This document shows, piece after piece, positions 28,501 to 43,500 of a stretch of 64,000 nucleotides of DNA; positions within the stretch are counted from its first letter, which is position 1; each line of letters starts with the position of its first letter. The position numbers and the translations under genes were made by a program. Source of the DNA: Numida meleagris (taxonomy: Eukaryota > Chordata > Aves > Galliformes > Numididae); contig NC_034421.1 in the NCBI RefSeq assembly GCF_002078875.1, forward strand, positions 3,473,076 to 3,537,075, read 5' to 3'. A model generated the notes under the pieces. It ran no database searches. It had not been told where the DNA came from and worked only from the letters and a program-made list of their open reading frames with translations.

Positions 28501-31500
28501 AAAACAATTTCATTGATAAATGGATGGGCTGTAGCTGGTCACACAGCCCTGTATCTCGCTTTCAACCTCATTACTCTTTAGAAGAGGTACACCTTAGCAA
28601 AGGGCTTCAAAACACAGATAGACTCACAGCAGGGAAATGTGCAGGGAAGGCAGGGGCTGTCGCTGAGTTTCAGACACACAGCTGAACCCCAGGCATTTAG
28701 AGAAGGCCCTCATTGGTATCCCTGCTCATCCAGCTGCAGAATGGCATTACATCACCACCTCAGACCTTCAGTGTCAACACCATACGGCTCTGCGTGATTT
28801 CACATCACCTCTGAAGCTGTTGGCATGGAGGTGCGCACACAATGAGAGCATCAAATCCTACATAATCCATTGCTGTGGAAGTAAGGGGAAATAAAAATAA
28901 ATAAATCAAGTGCTCAAATGGCAGCCAGAACAGCTCAAGAGCATTAAAGTAATGGAGAGTAAGGTCGTTGAGGGGAGAAAGAAGCAAGGAAAGAACAAGC
29001 AAGGAGAAGGATGCGGTGCTCCACTTAACAGCAATGTCCCCTGCACAGCTACATTTCTGCAGCCATGAAGTAACCAGAAATTAAACATTATCACAAACCT
29101 CTTGTCACTAGTGGCACAGTGGTTTGTTCTATCAGCTTTCCAAGCCCTGCACTGTTTCCGATTCCAAACCAGAAAGAAGCCATAAAGAGCAGGAAGCAGC
29201 TAATCTATGAGCCAAAGCCAGAAGTGTTCCCCCCACCCCCAAGCCCCCCTCCCTCGTGATGGTTTAACAAGAAAAAAAACAACACTAAGGTTTAGAAAAG
29301 AGCTATAGAGTCCCAAGAAGAAAGAGTCGGCCAGGAACCTTCTATCAGGCTCCTGATTTCTGCTCATTGAATCAACACCCCAAGAAGGGAGACTCCACGC
29401 AAAGCTTTGCACTTTTCCACACACCCCCTAACCACACTAGGTGCCAAAGCACAATGACACACGGGCACTTTCTGCCTGCCTCAAGTTCACCTGCTTGGCA
29501 GAAGCGCTTTCCCAGTGGCAGACCAAAGTTACATGCTGCACAACAGAATACTCAAACACTGGGGATTTCACCTGCAGAAGTGATACAGTCCCTCATTTCA
29601 ACCTATGTTCAGTGGGGCCTTGCATACGTGCACACAGTGAACCGGACCAGGGTTACAACAATGGAATAACAAGAAGAAAGCTGTGTTTTACACCTGGGTC
29701 AGGGCTCGGTGCTGCTCAGTGGGCAGCAGCTCAGACACCCTGGCCTCAAGCCAGCAGAACAGCTCCGGTCAGCAGCAGGGCGAGTTATCCTGTAACTTCA
29801 GACCTGCCCCTGCACGGTGTTGAAACCTGCTCACAGCCAGATCAGCATCTCTGTGCAATCACTGGGCAGCCCCGGGGGGCAGAGAGCTCCTGCCACCAAC
29901 CCAGACGTGCCCTTCTGCCTTCCCTTGGCTGGGGACTGTGTAACCATGACCTCAGAAGCCACAAGCTTCCACTTCAGAGAGGCACAATGAAAGGGCTGAA
30001 GCCACACGCTTGGCTGGGGATGGCAAGAGTTGCATCAGTTTTAGGATTTCCCCACTCAGATCCTCATGTTTAGGTCCCATTTACACAAAATAACATGGTG
30101 CTGAAAGCCACAGTTTTGCCCTATTTTTCCACTGAGGTCTTGCCTGAAGAAGACTAAACGCATAAACATGCATGCTTAAAGCCCAAATCTGATTTTAAAT
30201 TATTCCTGGTTTGTTAGAATATGGTACTATCAGAAGTTTTTTTTTTTTTTTTTTAATTCTTGTAGAATTATAACCATCCAAGAAGGAGCACGTGTGAGCA
30301 AGTCTTCAGCAAGCATTTATTCCAAATTGATGCTGGAAGCAGCTTCTCCATGCACGCAGGTCTTAGTGCCACAGCAGCAATACAGCAGCAGCGTTCCCCA
30401 GGAGTTCAGAACAATCAATCTCTCTTTGACGATGCTATTAAAAATACCCAGCTTTCCAGCACTGAGCTTTGTGCAGAGCACTGCACAAAACCACAAAGCG
30501 AAGTTGAGACAGCACACAGCTACGCCACCTCTTGTGTGTAAAACCAGACAAAGCTGAAGTCAATTTGTCTGAACTGACTTGCACGAGCACAAGGCAGCTT
30601 GCTTATTTATTTTTTTGAAAAGCAAACTTCAAAGCATTTGTTCAACCCGTAAGGAAAATGGCAACAATAAACTTTCTCTTTGAGCGTCGCTAAGCACCTG
30701 AACAATGAGGGAAAAGAAAAACAAACACAGCACACCGACCGAATCTGGGAGCACCCTGCTTCACCGGGTTACTGGGAAGAATACTTTTCCAAAACACAGT
30801 GCAGGGAAGGAAGCATTTTGTAACGCGTTAGAGTTCCCAGAACAAAGTGACCTCTCCTGTTACTGACCCCAACCCACACGCACTGCAGACTTGGACACCA
30901 AAAAACCCTCCTGCGATTTACAGATGCAAAAAGAGGATGTGGTGACACTTGAGGCAGCCAGGGCTCGGCTATTAAGTCAGGGATTGAAAAATGTGCAAGG
31001 CAGCAGAATTCTAAGTCACTCGGTCATAATTTCAGCAGGAAACGCTCAGCGCTTATCGGCTGCTTCGAGCCGCCCCTGCTATGCTAATCCAGCAGCTCGT
31101 CAGCGCTGCAGCGCCTGTGACAGAGAGGGCCATTGTCAGAAATGGAGTCCTTTGACATTTGTTTTCATAGCAGCTACGGCTGGGGAAGAAATTACAGCAA
31201 AGCATCTACCTTACAGCAGAGCGCTGCTTGGATCAGTGTTCAAGGCAGGAATTCAAACGCCATATGCTCTGCCGCAGCTTCAGCTGCTTGGAGCTCCACA
31301 GATCAGTGCCTCCTCACTATGTGCCACCACACCTCGTCCCTCTGTGCTGACTGAGTTGTACAGCTGTTACCTGGAGCTGCTGCTCGCAGAGAATGGGTGT
31401 TAGCACCACGATAGCAGGAAGCACCCCCTGCTGCCATGGGCACACCTCAGCACCTCTACGAGCTGCGGGCATGGCATCGCCCTGGTGTGCCTTCACCTGC

Positions 31501-34500
31501 CAGCAGTGCTCCAGGGAGGTTCACTGATGCAGGGGTGCACCAAATGCTGGACTACATCTAGGAAAAAAGAGACCCCCAGAAGCTCCAAGGGAACTCTGTG
31601 CCTTGGTAAAGGTACTGACTGCAAATTGGTTTCCCACTTGTGGTCAGCTTACCCCCCCCCGCAGTTATTCACACTGTGTTTCACTGGGAAATGTAAGCTA
31701 CTCTGAACACCTGTGACACAGAGCTACCCCCGTCTCTCCAGAAAGAGCTCACTTCACTGCTCCAGTTCCCACACCCAGCACCCCGCATCCCCCACCAATG
31801 GGACTCAGCAGCTCGGTGCCTTTGACCTTGAGCATTTAAGAACACTGAGGCTTCCCCTCAGACAGCAGCTGCAACACTGCTCACTGTGCACAAAATTATG
31901 AAGAGAGAAGGAAATACATTTGCTTTCACAATCTCAACTGGCCGAAGCTTCCCCAGCTCCCAGAATAGTCCTGAGATGTTTTTCTGTTTTATTTCTAGCT
32001 AGGTATGCTGTAAGCCTCACTGCCATGTCTTCTCAGTGCTACCTTCAGATTAAGAACCAGCACTTGAGATGGATTCTTCCTCAGCATTGAGAACCACAGT
32101 GAACCAGGAGCTCTGCAGCTAAAGGGCTGCTACCCAGTCAGCATTCCGACCTTACAGGTTCCCCAGTGCTGAACATAGAAATACACAGTCAGCTTTTCTG
32201 GCTGTCGCGTTTCCTGAAACACGCTTTCATCAGATCTGCACCAGGAGTCGGGGCTTGGTTCCTCACTCGTTATTTGCCAACCACTTCCTCCTTCATTTAT
32301 TTTTAACTTAGCGTCTTCCAGGTCACTCTGGGGCTGGATGGACTTTCAGCCAGCTGTCTTCTGTCAGATGAATTGCTTTCCTTAGCTTCATAGAAACCTG
32401 CCATGTTCATACCTACCCTTCTCTTCAGAATTTACTTTGCATTTGAAAACAGTCCTTCTGAAACACCAAGTGTCCTTATCTGTGCAATCAGCAATCTGCC
32501 AGTTTGGGAGTTCATCACAAAGTGGGATTCACCACTTTGCACGCAGAGCTGTTCAGGAACTCTCAAACAACATGTGCCACTGAGGGTGACCTCGCTAACC
32601 ACCCCCCCACAGTAGATCTACAGCCACTGGAGATTCTCTGAAGCTACAAAGGTGTCTGCCATGCCCTCCTAAGCCTCCTTCACCTCTTTCACATCAACAC
32701 CAGTGATCACAATTGCATGCCACAAACTCACATCAGCTCCCTAAACACACCAGCAACACAGAAGTAGCATGAGCAGCAGCAGCGTTGGATCTGCTCAGAC
32801 CAACTGTATTAGATTAATGGGGAACATTATCCAGCTCCCAGCCTATACTGAACACTAGATCTTTGACAAGAGACTTCTCAAAGCCCTGATGAGCTGGCAG
32901 CAGTTGCCTGGAATCCTTCAACCTTTTAGCAGGTGTTAAAGCTGCTGGGAAAGAGCCAAGCAGTACTTTTGACTCACTGAAGCAATCAAACCATTTGTTA
33001 CATCACCCAAACACTGCAAGAAGTGAGAGCAATCCTCTAGAAAGGAGTTTTGAGCAGCCCTGAGATAAGATTCCCTGAAGCGACAAAGCAAATATCTGCA
33101 ACAACTCCGGTAGCTTCATGGAGCTTTTACTGAATGGAAGTAAGCAGTGCATGAACTACAAACAAAGCAGAGCAGGGCATTTGCTCAGACACTCTTACAA
33201 AGCACTCAGTAACTGTTCTCGCTTAGCTCTAAGCAGCATAAACCCCACCACAACACCTCCAGCAATATCTGTGTGTAAGTAAATGAGTTCTCCTTCCCTT
33301 TGAAAAGGTTGGAAAAGACCACTAAGGTCACCTAGTTTACCCATCAGCCCATCCCCACCATGCCCCTGAACCACATCCCTCAGTGCCACACAGCCATGGC
33401 TGTGGAACACCTCCAGGCACAGTGACCCCACACCCCTCCCTGGGCAGCCTGAGCCAGTGCATCACTGCTCTGAGAAGTTTTTTCCTAATATCCAACCTGA
33501 ACTTCCCATGAACCTTCCCCTTAGGGTCTGCAGGAGAATCTCGCGGGACATCAGCGGCCTCCAATGCAAAAGGAAGCTAGAGAAAGAACCTTCTGATTTT
33601 GCTCCCTCCTTCCATCATCCTCAACAACAAAACTGAAGCTCAGCTAAAGAGAGAAATTAAGTTGGAGCATGTTCTGAGACACATTTTAATTTGACTCTGA
33701 GGACAGCGCTAATGGAATTAATGCAATCAGTGCTTTGTGGTAGAATTATCTTACCCTATCCAGAGCAGGGAACCTAGGATGCTATCAAGAGGGGAGTAGG
33801 AAGGCACAAAATTAGATGGTTACAACATGTCCCTGGTGCCTTGGAGATTTTAATCACACTGGCTGAGACACAGCAGCACTTACACTCTGCATGGTGTGTT
33901 CTTGGGTTGGCCAACCACACGGGCCCACCTTCGAGGCAGTTCAAGGACTCATCTCCCACCACACGTGCACCTCCCACCTCCTGGTGCTGAGGCTCCCCGA
34001 CAGCATGCAAACAGAGCACTCCTTGTGCACACCTCACTGCTTTGTCCTCCTTATCCCACATCAGTGAGGGTATTTATATGAGGGGATACTTCCTACCTAA
34101 GTTCTCTGTGCCCTGCATCCTTACTGGCACCGTAATCCTGTTTATGACAGGCTGGTTGCTATGGAAGTGATTAAGTGGCCACAAGATTATACCTGCAGGT
34201 GGAAGATGTGCAAGCAAAGGAACCCAAGCAGTTTGCTGCATACTCTTACAGACACAACACAATCCCCATGCAGTGACTGGGAGCTCTAACAGCAGCTCTC
34301 AGAGGCACAATTTGATTGTGAGGAATGGCACAGCATTAAGCTTTCATTTTGTTTTCTCCTAGAAAACAGGTGTTTCATAGTCACATCACTGGCACCCACA
34401 AATTTCAGCGAGTGCCCCACAGTCAAGCAGTGGGGCCTCAGTCACTTTCCCAGGACCCTGGAATTTTTCCTGCACTCAAAATGCTCTCTCTTTAGTCCAA

Positions 34501-37500
34501 CGATCACAGTGAAAGAAGTGACAAGAGCCTATAACCAAGCTCTGCATCTTTAACCACCCTTTTGTTGATTACTGTCTTTTATAGAGCAAGGATTCAGAGA
34601 GCAGAGAGAGGCAGCAGCCTCAGATCTGACACACAGTGACATGCATGACTAACCCAGCCCGAGCGAGCAGGGCAGGATGGGGACGTGCCTCGAATGCAGA
34701 ACTCTGCTCATGGGCTACTACCAGGGGCACAAGGAGAGGGGGCCAGCTGGGGGCTGGCTGAAGTTAGATGTGTGACAGCGAGGAGTGCAGCCCAGGCAGG
34801 CTGCAGACCCTGTTCCTGACCCTGGGAATCAAACAGGGCACTTCCCCACTTGCTAAGTGGAAGGTTACACTGTCATCTCCAGAAGCTGGATGTAATATTC
34901 TCAGCCCTTGAACCATTGGCTTTACGCTCACTGCACATGGGAGGCAGCTGCACAAAGCACTCGGGACCTGCTTGCCCAGAACAGACCAGCAGCTTGTCAG
35001 AAGGCAGCAGCGAGTCTGAGGCTGGATGGGAACATCTCCAAACCACAAGTCTTGCAGGACTAGTTTCGGTATCAGAGATACGGTGTACATGTTTGTAAAC
35101 AGGAAGGAAAGAACCAAACTGGGCTAAGATGCCGCTGGTTCCTTCTTAGAACCTTTAATTTACTGCACCAAGTAATCAAGATTATTCTTAGTGAAGACAG
35201 CACAAATCAACCTAACATGATAATTAGGTGCTGCAAGTCCAGCCCATGGGTTATACCTGCAGAACTACATCTCACTCAGTGGATGTGCCACTGTTCTGGT
35301 CCCAGAGGACACCTTCCCCCAGCTGTGCTCCATCACCATCAGCAGAGAGCAACTCAGGCACCAGGCAGCCTCGAGATGCAGTGCTCCTCAGCACTGGGAA
35401 CGTGTGAAGAGGTGAGTCAGTCACAGGCAGAAGACAATAGCTAGCAAATAGCTATTTGATGTACTTAGAAACCGTAATAAGACAAACAGCAACCTTGCAA
35501 ATCAATATTTTATTGATAAAAAATTAACAGGAGCAAAATACTACAGCAGCCAGCTGAATCTTCGCAGACGCCAACAGAATCCATCCAAACACCAGAAAAA
35601 AAAAAAAGAGGAAAGGGCACTGGAGAGTGGCATGCATGTGACCCAGCAGCACTCAAATCATAAGAGCTTCAGGGTTCAGAAAGAAATACAGGGACAAGAA
35701 GAATTCACACTCCAATGGGGATTAGGGTAAGGAGATCCCCATACCTTGCTTTTCATCATCTGCTGGGAGAGGAGGTAAGTTCACAGCACGTCCCTTCCTC
35801 CTTCCCCCATGACCTCCACACTGCCTGAGGCTAAAGCCAAGCTGCACTAATAAAAACAGCAGAACGAGAGTAAACTGTCTGGCCTCGTTACTTACACCTC
35901 AGCAGCATGCTCCCAGCATTACTAACACACTGCCTCTCCCAGATCTGCCTGCTCGCACAGCACTGGGAGCGCATCCTCAAGTACCACCTGTCCACAACGA
36001 GAATTTCCTCAATGGGACTGGACAGATTTTGTAGTCATCACCTTCAGTTTACCCTTAAATTGAATTGTTTACAGCACTTTGGTAGAGTAAGCCCACCAGC
36101 GCACTGAGCCTGCCCCAGAAGATGGTCTTGAGGTCAACCAAGGCTTTTACCTTGTACTTACTAGAACAAAAGGCTATTTCAACGTTGTAAATTTGTTGCT
36201 GCCATCAGCTTGCCTACTCAGGCCGATTCCACATCTGCAGTCTAACCTGCAAGAACTTCCCTGCATATATAAGGAACTGGACCTCCAAGCCCTGCCCCAG
36301 CCAGCTCCACAGCTCAGCCCATACACCTGCAAGAACTCCAGCTGCAGGGAGGAATGGGAGGACACAGAAAACCTAGGCCGCATTTTGAAACAGCACAAGG
36401 CACACAGGAAACATTATGCAGTGTTTTGAGAACAGCACTCTCATCCAAAGACTTCTGTTTAGCTACAGGAGAAGTGTCAAGTCAATCATTCTGTCCTCAC
36501 TGGATGTGCTAGTGCTGCTTTCCACTCCAGCCAGACAAAAAAAAGACCCAAAACACAGATGATTCTCTTCTTCCTGCCACCTAACGTAATTAGAAGTTTC
36601 CCTTTCGAAGGAACATGTGCATTTATACTTCTCATTATGAACAGGGGTACCCCTCTGATGTAGCCTTGTGTAGACTCCCATCTACTGTAGTCCAAGGTGT
36701 TGACTGTAACCTTACTCAAGTTCAAATCCTAAGAAGAAAAGCACATTCTATCTTTTTAACTGTGTCTAAGCACAGTGACAGCCAGCTATCTCTACCACAG
36801 CCTTGTTCTGGGTCCGTGCCTTTCAGCATTGTTTGCATTTGACAGCCTGTCAGTCCAAAGCTACACGGAGATCCTGCTCTCAGGGTCTACCACTGCTCTC
36901 GGAGATCTGAACTACGGGTAGAGTTGCAACACAGTAGAAACAACAAGTCCTTCTCTAATGTCCTTTTAACCTTCCACCCAGTTCTTCTCCAAAATTTCCA
37001 GAAGTAACAAAGACTTCTCTCCTAAGGCCCAAGTCATGTGTTGCTGCGGCCACATACAACTTAGTTCTGGGAGTTTCCTTCCTCCTTTCAAAAACAGGAA
37101 GAGATTACAACACGATGCAAGTTCACTAGCCATTTTTGTTCCCCAGAAGACTCAAGAAAAAGCACCTGGTACTTTTTGTTTTAGAACATACAGCTGCTCC
37201 CCAGTTCCAAACAGCAAAATGAGCGCTGTGTGCAAAGGCAGCAAGCAGCTTGTTAGATTCTTACAGGAAAAGCAGAACCCTGGAAGGAACTAAAGTTTGA
37301 TGGAAGATATTTGCATAAATTATTACATTTCCTCTCCTCCTGTCTTTGCTTGAAAGTTATCTGATGACACCTTCCCCAGAAAAGCAGCACATCAGGGCAG
37401 CTCCACCCTTTCCTCTTCGTTAACACAAGGCCCAAAGCAGCAGGTCAGGCACCAAGCACCTCAGCTGCTCCCTTCATTGCTCTACCCTCCCAAAAAACAA

Positions 37501-40500
37501 AACCAGGAGCTCACAAGGGGTGCATTTACCAAAAAGCAGAGCTTCTGCAATTGACGCAGCACAGTTTGTTACAACTGCAATCATTCCTAGGCTCTGAGAA
37601 TTACAAGCCCTTAGCTAGGTATCTAATTAAAGAAGGAATGAATTAATGAGTTTTACCAAAGGCTTTCAAGTCACCATTCTAATTTGCACCCTTAATCAGC
37701 AGCAGGACACTCAAAGGAGCTTTCTCTGCTCCTGGTCCTTCCATCACATCCCACTCCAGCACATCACTGCCACTCAGGCCTCACAGTCAGAGCAAACCCT
37801 ATAGGAAGAGTCCTGGGCCTTTTGGACAGCTGAGTGCAGCCATCACAAATCACACAACAGTCCTGCAGAGCACGAGAGCAGCCAGGTCCAGTGCAGGAGA
37901 CGCCAAGCGCTGCCTCCACCACTTCCATTCATCCCAGCCCCAGCCCCCAGCTCTAACAATTGCAGTTCAGTGCTGGGCTCCCAAGGAGGCAGGAATTGAA
38001 AACACGTTTCCATTGAAGCACAGCTTGAATTTCATGAATTCCATTACTCTCAGCTTTCTCAGCATTTCCTGGAGTGAATACTGTAAAACAGGGAAGAAAG
38101 GGGCGGAGGAGCAGGCAGGGAAACAGCCCCATCCCACCCCCTACAGCAGCCAGAGAGGGGTGCAGGGGCACTGCCAGCACACAGCAACAGGAGGAAGGGC
38201 TGCTCCTAGGGTGAAGGAGGCAAGGAAGGGCTAGTTCAACATAAGCTTAGAGGAAGGAAAGCAACACACCACAAAACTGCCAGAAGCCTCGGAACAGTAA
38301 AAGTCATCTGTAATGAGTGCTCAAACAACAGAGCTGCAGGCTGAGTCCAGATGCAAAGAGTGACAATTGTGGCAATGAGAAAGGAAGGCACGCTGTGGTC
38401 CTGGCTGCTGCACCCAGTGCTGCCCAGCAGCTGCAGCAGCCTCACCAAGAGCCCGGGAGCACTGCGAGGCTGCAGGAGAGCCCATCCCAAGTACAAGCCT
38501 AATGCACAGCAAGGTCCTGCTCTGCCCACCAATCTGCCATTCAACACTAAAGCAATTATAATTATCGGAAACAACAGGCAGCACCAAGCAACAGGTCATT
38601 TTTTTTTCCACACGTACAACTGTAACCCAATCGACCTTGGGATTATTCAAGTTTGCTAATTAACAGCCCACAGATAGCACTGCTACCACTACCCGTACCC
38701 AGACTCCCTTCCTCTCCCACAGCCTGCCCTTATCTGAGGGGCATTACATCATCTGCCAGAGCCCTCTTGTAACAGACACCATTATGCAACTCAAGTGCCT
38801 CCATTTGGGTTTTGGAGTTATTTTGAATTTCAGTGTTGAATAGCAGGCTTGTTTAAATTCACCGCATGAACAGCGGCGTTTTATAGACTGAAAAGGGTGC
38901 CCATGCACAGACACCAGCACTGGCATAACAACACATCTGAATGTGGTGCACATTTGTGAAACATCCATTCTCCACATGCCAGCTTCTCCTCACCCAGGAA
39001 TAAGCCTGGCATTGTTAGGACTGATCAGCACTGTCTTTCATCTCTAATTTCACACTGCAAAGGACTTTGGTGCATATGCACGTGTGGCACCATTCTGGGA
39101 TTTATCAGCAAGAACCACTGAGCAATGAAACCCCAACCTGAGGTGCAGCTTCAGGGATGGGGGCGAGGGGCCAGCCCCTTCCCCTGGTTGGTTGCAGCGC
39201 TGCTCTCACCACTGAGGAAAAAAATGCTTACTTGTTCAAATGATAACTTCAAAGAAGTCTGGCACACACTGTGTGCTAGCAAGCCCAGGGCCATGGAAAA
39301 GCAAAAGTTATTCTACATGTTACCATCATCTCCAAGCACACAGAGAAGGGAAGTGATGTAAGTATCAGAACTGAGTTACACCAGCCTCCCTACGAACGCA
39401 CTGGATACTAACCTACTCCTCTTCTCCCCCCAACTCTTTCAGCAAGAGAATAACAGCCCTGCAGCCCTAACACACAAATGACTGCTTTACAAGAGCACGC
39501 ACATTTGTGGCTTAGCAAATCCTAAGCTCACAGTTATGAGAACAGACTCAAAAGCCTACAAGTCGGTTATCATCAGAAATCTAAAGAAAAAAAAGTTTGA
39601 GATTAAAGACTTTACAGCATGAAAGTGTGCTGAGTTTGGCTTTTTTTTACCTCAGGTAAGATGGGGAAAGAGGAGAAAGCATGAGCATGACCCTGCCCTC
39701 ACAGTGACTATTTGCTGGATACCCACTGAGCCTTTACAGAACAGCTAAGGCTCTCCCTAGTTTGGGGATACATGTAACCAACTCCTGGTTTCTCACTACA
39801 GTGATGCAACAAGTTTTCCCAGTCACTTTTTTCAGGCTGTCATCTGAGTGCATCCCCAGGACTGCAAGTCCTGCCTGACCTCCAGCTTCCTTGATGTTCG
39901 TCCACCTGTCTGGTTAATCATCGTCTCCAGCTCCAGGGAGGAGGCAGCAGGATGGCACGCCGAGCAGAGCAGACAGCCTTGCTCAGAGGGGAGCAGTTAC
40001 GGGGTGTTGTTTAATTGAGACAACTCTCCAGCACGTCAGTACAACCCCGAGTATTTTAAGTCTTATTCATATCTCAAGAATGCAAACTAGTTGAAGTAGT
40101 TCAGTCCAGAAGGCGATCCCGGTACGTTCCAAAGTTACTCAAGGCCTGTCTGAATCTCAGAGCGAAGAAATTCCCAGACACCACGTCCCCTCCCCCAGCG
40201 ATGGGAACTTCGCTCAGCTGAAACCAAGCCAAGTCCTCCTACCCGCTCAAGGGGAATGGGAAATCTCAGTGTAGCTGGTAGAAAGCTTACTGCTAAAAGA
40301 CAAAACAGAGACCAGAGGAGAACTGACAGTCATCAGGAGCTTGGTTACAAGAGCTTTGCACCACTAATGTGCGTGTGGGCGGGAACTAGAAGGAAAGAGG
40401 TGTAAAAATCAGCCTTGTCCTGGAAGAAAGAGCAGGAAAAGAGAAATAGAACAGAAGAAAAAACGAAAGATGCCAAGGGGTCTGGAGGTGCCCATCTTTC

Positions 40501-43500
40501 CTCTGTCCAAAGAGGCTGCATCAAGAAACTTGACGTGACAAAGGCCCCAAACCTCTGTCTCATTCTCAATAGACAAATCTTTGTTTACAGGTTCAAAAAA
40601 TAAATCCAATCCAAAATACAAGTGAGAGAGATAAAGAAGAGTTGTGCGCAGCTCCCTTAATCCATATTCAAAGCCTCGGGATTAAGGCAGAGGAAAGCAC
40701 CTGACTTCCACCCTTAATCTCCAGCCATGCCTAATGAGATATGTTCTGGGTGAGAACTTCTCACTTTCCCTAATAATGAAAAATAAGCAGCAATAAATTC
40801 CACACCAACATCTGCTTGAAGCATTGCTTGTTTTACTGGATGAATGTATGAACAAAGGCTTTTTGTTAACTGGAAGAGCGTGGATTCTCTTCCCCTCAAA
40901 AAAAAAAGGCATTAAGAATCAAGGAGAAAAAAGATGAATTGAACTATCCATTTTCTTGGTCCTTTCTGCAGAACATCAGTGATCAGGCTTTGTATCTAGA
41001 CACCACAGAGAAACTTCCGAAGCAGCTGCATCATTTTGGTGGCAAACTATTTCAGAGAACCTCATCTACATTTCCTGTTCCTGTTTATGCTCCGTTTTGA
41101 AAGCAAAGGCAAAATTCAAAGTTCTTAAGCACCATTTGCTGCAAACCTGTGTGCACACAAGTGTAACACACATGCAGCACCCTGAGGAGGAGGACGCAGC
41201 ACCCAAGATTTACAGCGGTTGTACTTCAGACCTGATCAGGAGATATAGGTCTCATAGAAAAAAAAAAACAACAAGATTTTCAAGAGGACAAGTGGTTTCA
41301 GTGCCAAGGTGCCAGCAGCTGCCCCCTGCTTGAGCAGAATAATGGTTTAAGTACTGGTTTCACTGGTGCAGCTGAGAGCAGCATGATGCTGCCCAAGCCA
41401 GGCACAGCATAAGGGTCTCTTTGCACTGGGAAGCTCAGCAGGGCTGGCAACATCTTCTCTGCACAGGATTAATACTTTCAGGATTCTACACGGACAAAGC
41501 AGGCACGGTTTCCACCTCTGCACACTCACATCTCCCTCCCCCACAATGCATTCCACATTTCCCCAAGCCACCTTTTACCTCTCTGCATACTTGGGTTTGC
41601 TAAAACCATACATTTAGAATTGTTGCTCTTGTGACCAGAGCGCAATGATCCACAGTCAGGGTTTCCAGAAACTGTGGGCTCTCAGGAGACCATCTGAAAA
41701 CGGAGCAGCACAGCATGGGTCAGCAAAAAAGTACGGCTGCAGACAGAAAGCTGGCAGAGGTTGACTTTTTTCCCCCCTGTCTGTATACCATATGCTGCTG
41801 TGCAACTGGATGTATGGTACACAGAAACCCTTCTGTGCCTTACTTTAGGCAATCAACCATCAAAAACTGTCTCAGTTCCACATCTCTCAGTCAGCCATTG
41901 TGCTGCAGTTCCCTCCAGATCAAACAGGCCGGAGCTGGGCTGTGGCACGGTGCTGAGGCAAGGTATGAGCACACGGTTACTCATGCAACCAACATTGATG
42001 AGAAAAGGGAAGCAGGGATTTACCATTAGTCCTTCAAAATCTAAAAGCAACTCCAGTGTAATTAGAAAACACTGGATTCTGCTAACCAGGGTCATCTAAC
42101 CTTCCTGAAAGTGTGAAGAGACGAACGCTGCAGTGGGATGCTGATCAGGCCTTGGAAGAGGTCCAGCTGTTCCCAAAAGAACCCTTCAGCCTAACCCCCC
42201 TCCAGAAAGGCCCACTGCCCCCTGACTCGGAGCCAACTAGACAAGAACACGTCATCCAGTTTGACTAAGACACATGTTCCCAATTTACAGAAAGACTCTT
42301 GGTTTCAGCACTGAAATAAGACGCCAGTACAGTAGAGGAAGTTCTAAAACAATCTCTCTAATCCAAGTTTTTTGGCAGTTCAGGCTCCACCGTGGTTCTC
42401 CAGCCAAGAAATACTTCCAAAGACGACATTAGCTGTTATGTGCAGGGAAACAGCCTCCCAGAGCCAGCAAGTACCTGACAGAATTAATTCCGTGCTGAAC
42501 CTTTGCCTACACATTCAAACACACATGCCACAGATGAGAGTTCACAAGCCAAGAAAAGGCAGCACCCTTGGGCTTACACAGCCCCTCGCACTGCTGGCTC
42601 TCCCAGCACGCATACGTGGGGAGAAAACAATACTGCTGCACAAAAGCACTGAGCAACGCGTGCAGAGAAGCTCCTGGGTGACAACACCAGATAGACCATC
42701 TCAAAACCACGGACTGGAGCACAGCCCTGTTCTCATCTTCGCTACCTTTAGCACGGCCGTGCTTCTGAAGTGGTGGGAATCGGTCATCCAGGCTTCTTCC
42801 CCACGCGCATACAGCTGCCCTTGCACCTACTGTCTGCGCGTGTGCAACAGAAGCAGCACTCGTGGGATGCGAGGAAAGAACTTCAAAGGCGTGCTGGTGA
42901 GTTTTGCTTTCCTCCAGCCTGCGTCACACAGAACTGATGTTTACACGGATTCCGGTCAACTTTGCCATTTCACAGCAATTAAGTTTAAGTCGAGGTACTG
43001 CACAGCTCAGCTTCCTGCAGCCTCTTTTCCCCTTCACTGTTTATAGAGCACTTCTCAGCACACAGGAAGACATGGGAGCTACAGAGAAGCATTCTAGGCT
43101 CCTTTCCTGCTGGTAACAAAGGCCCCATCTCAAGCAGCTATCCCATTACCCACTGCACTGAGGCACAAAAGCTGAACAGCTTTTTAGCACCTTCCAGCAC
43201 ATGACCTCCACAGTGCCTCAAGGCTCTCAACCAACTCTCAAATAAAGTGAACTCAGTGCCGTGCAACTGAGTATATCACAAATAACGGATTAAGTTAGTG
43301 ACACCAGCAGTCTAAGGAACACCTTAACTTTCCAATCGAGTTAATCAGAAAGTGAACAGTACTGGTGCAATGGCCATTATCTGTTCAGCAGCAAAAGGCA
43401 CAGAAACCAGAACTGTCAGGACGAACACAGGCTGTGCTCCATTTTTACATTCCCTTCACTCCAGAGTTTGTGACTCACTACACAATGAAAAGGCTTTGCA

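Noticed and set aside
29441..30073. Plus-strand open frame of 210 codons in TTYH3 intron 1
   Set aside because: Low-similarity composition, no domain, overlapping another open frame; treated as chance.
36245..36345. Two copies of an ACCTGCAAGAACT motif about 80 bp apart
   Set aside because: The shared part is short and the flanks differ, so it does not support a tandem repeat.
42372..43046. Plus-strand open frame of 224 codons in TTYH3 intron 1
   Set aside because: No recognisable domain, no splice or promoter context, and one such frame is not surprising in 64 kb searched in six frames.
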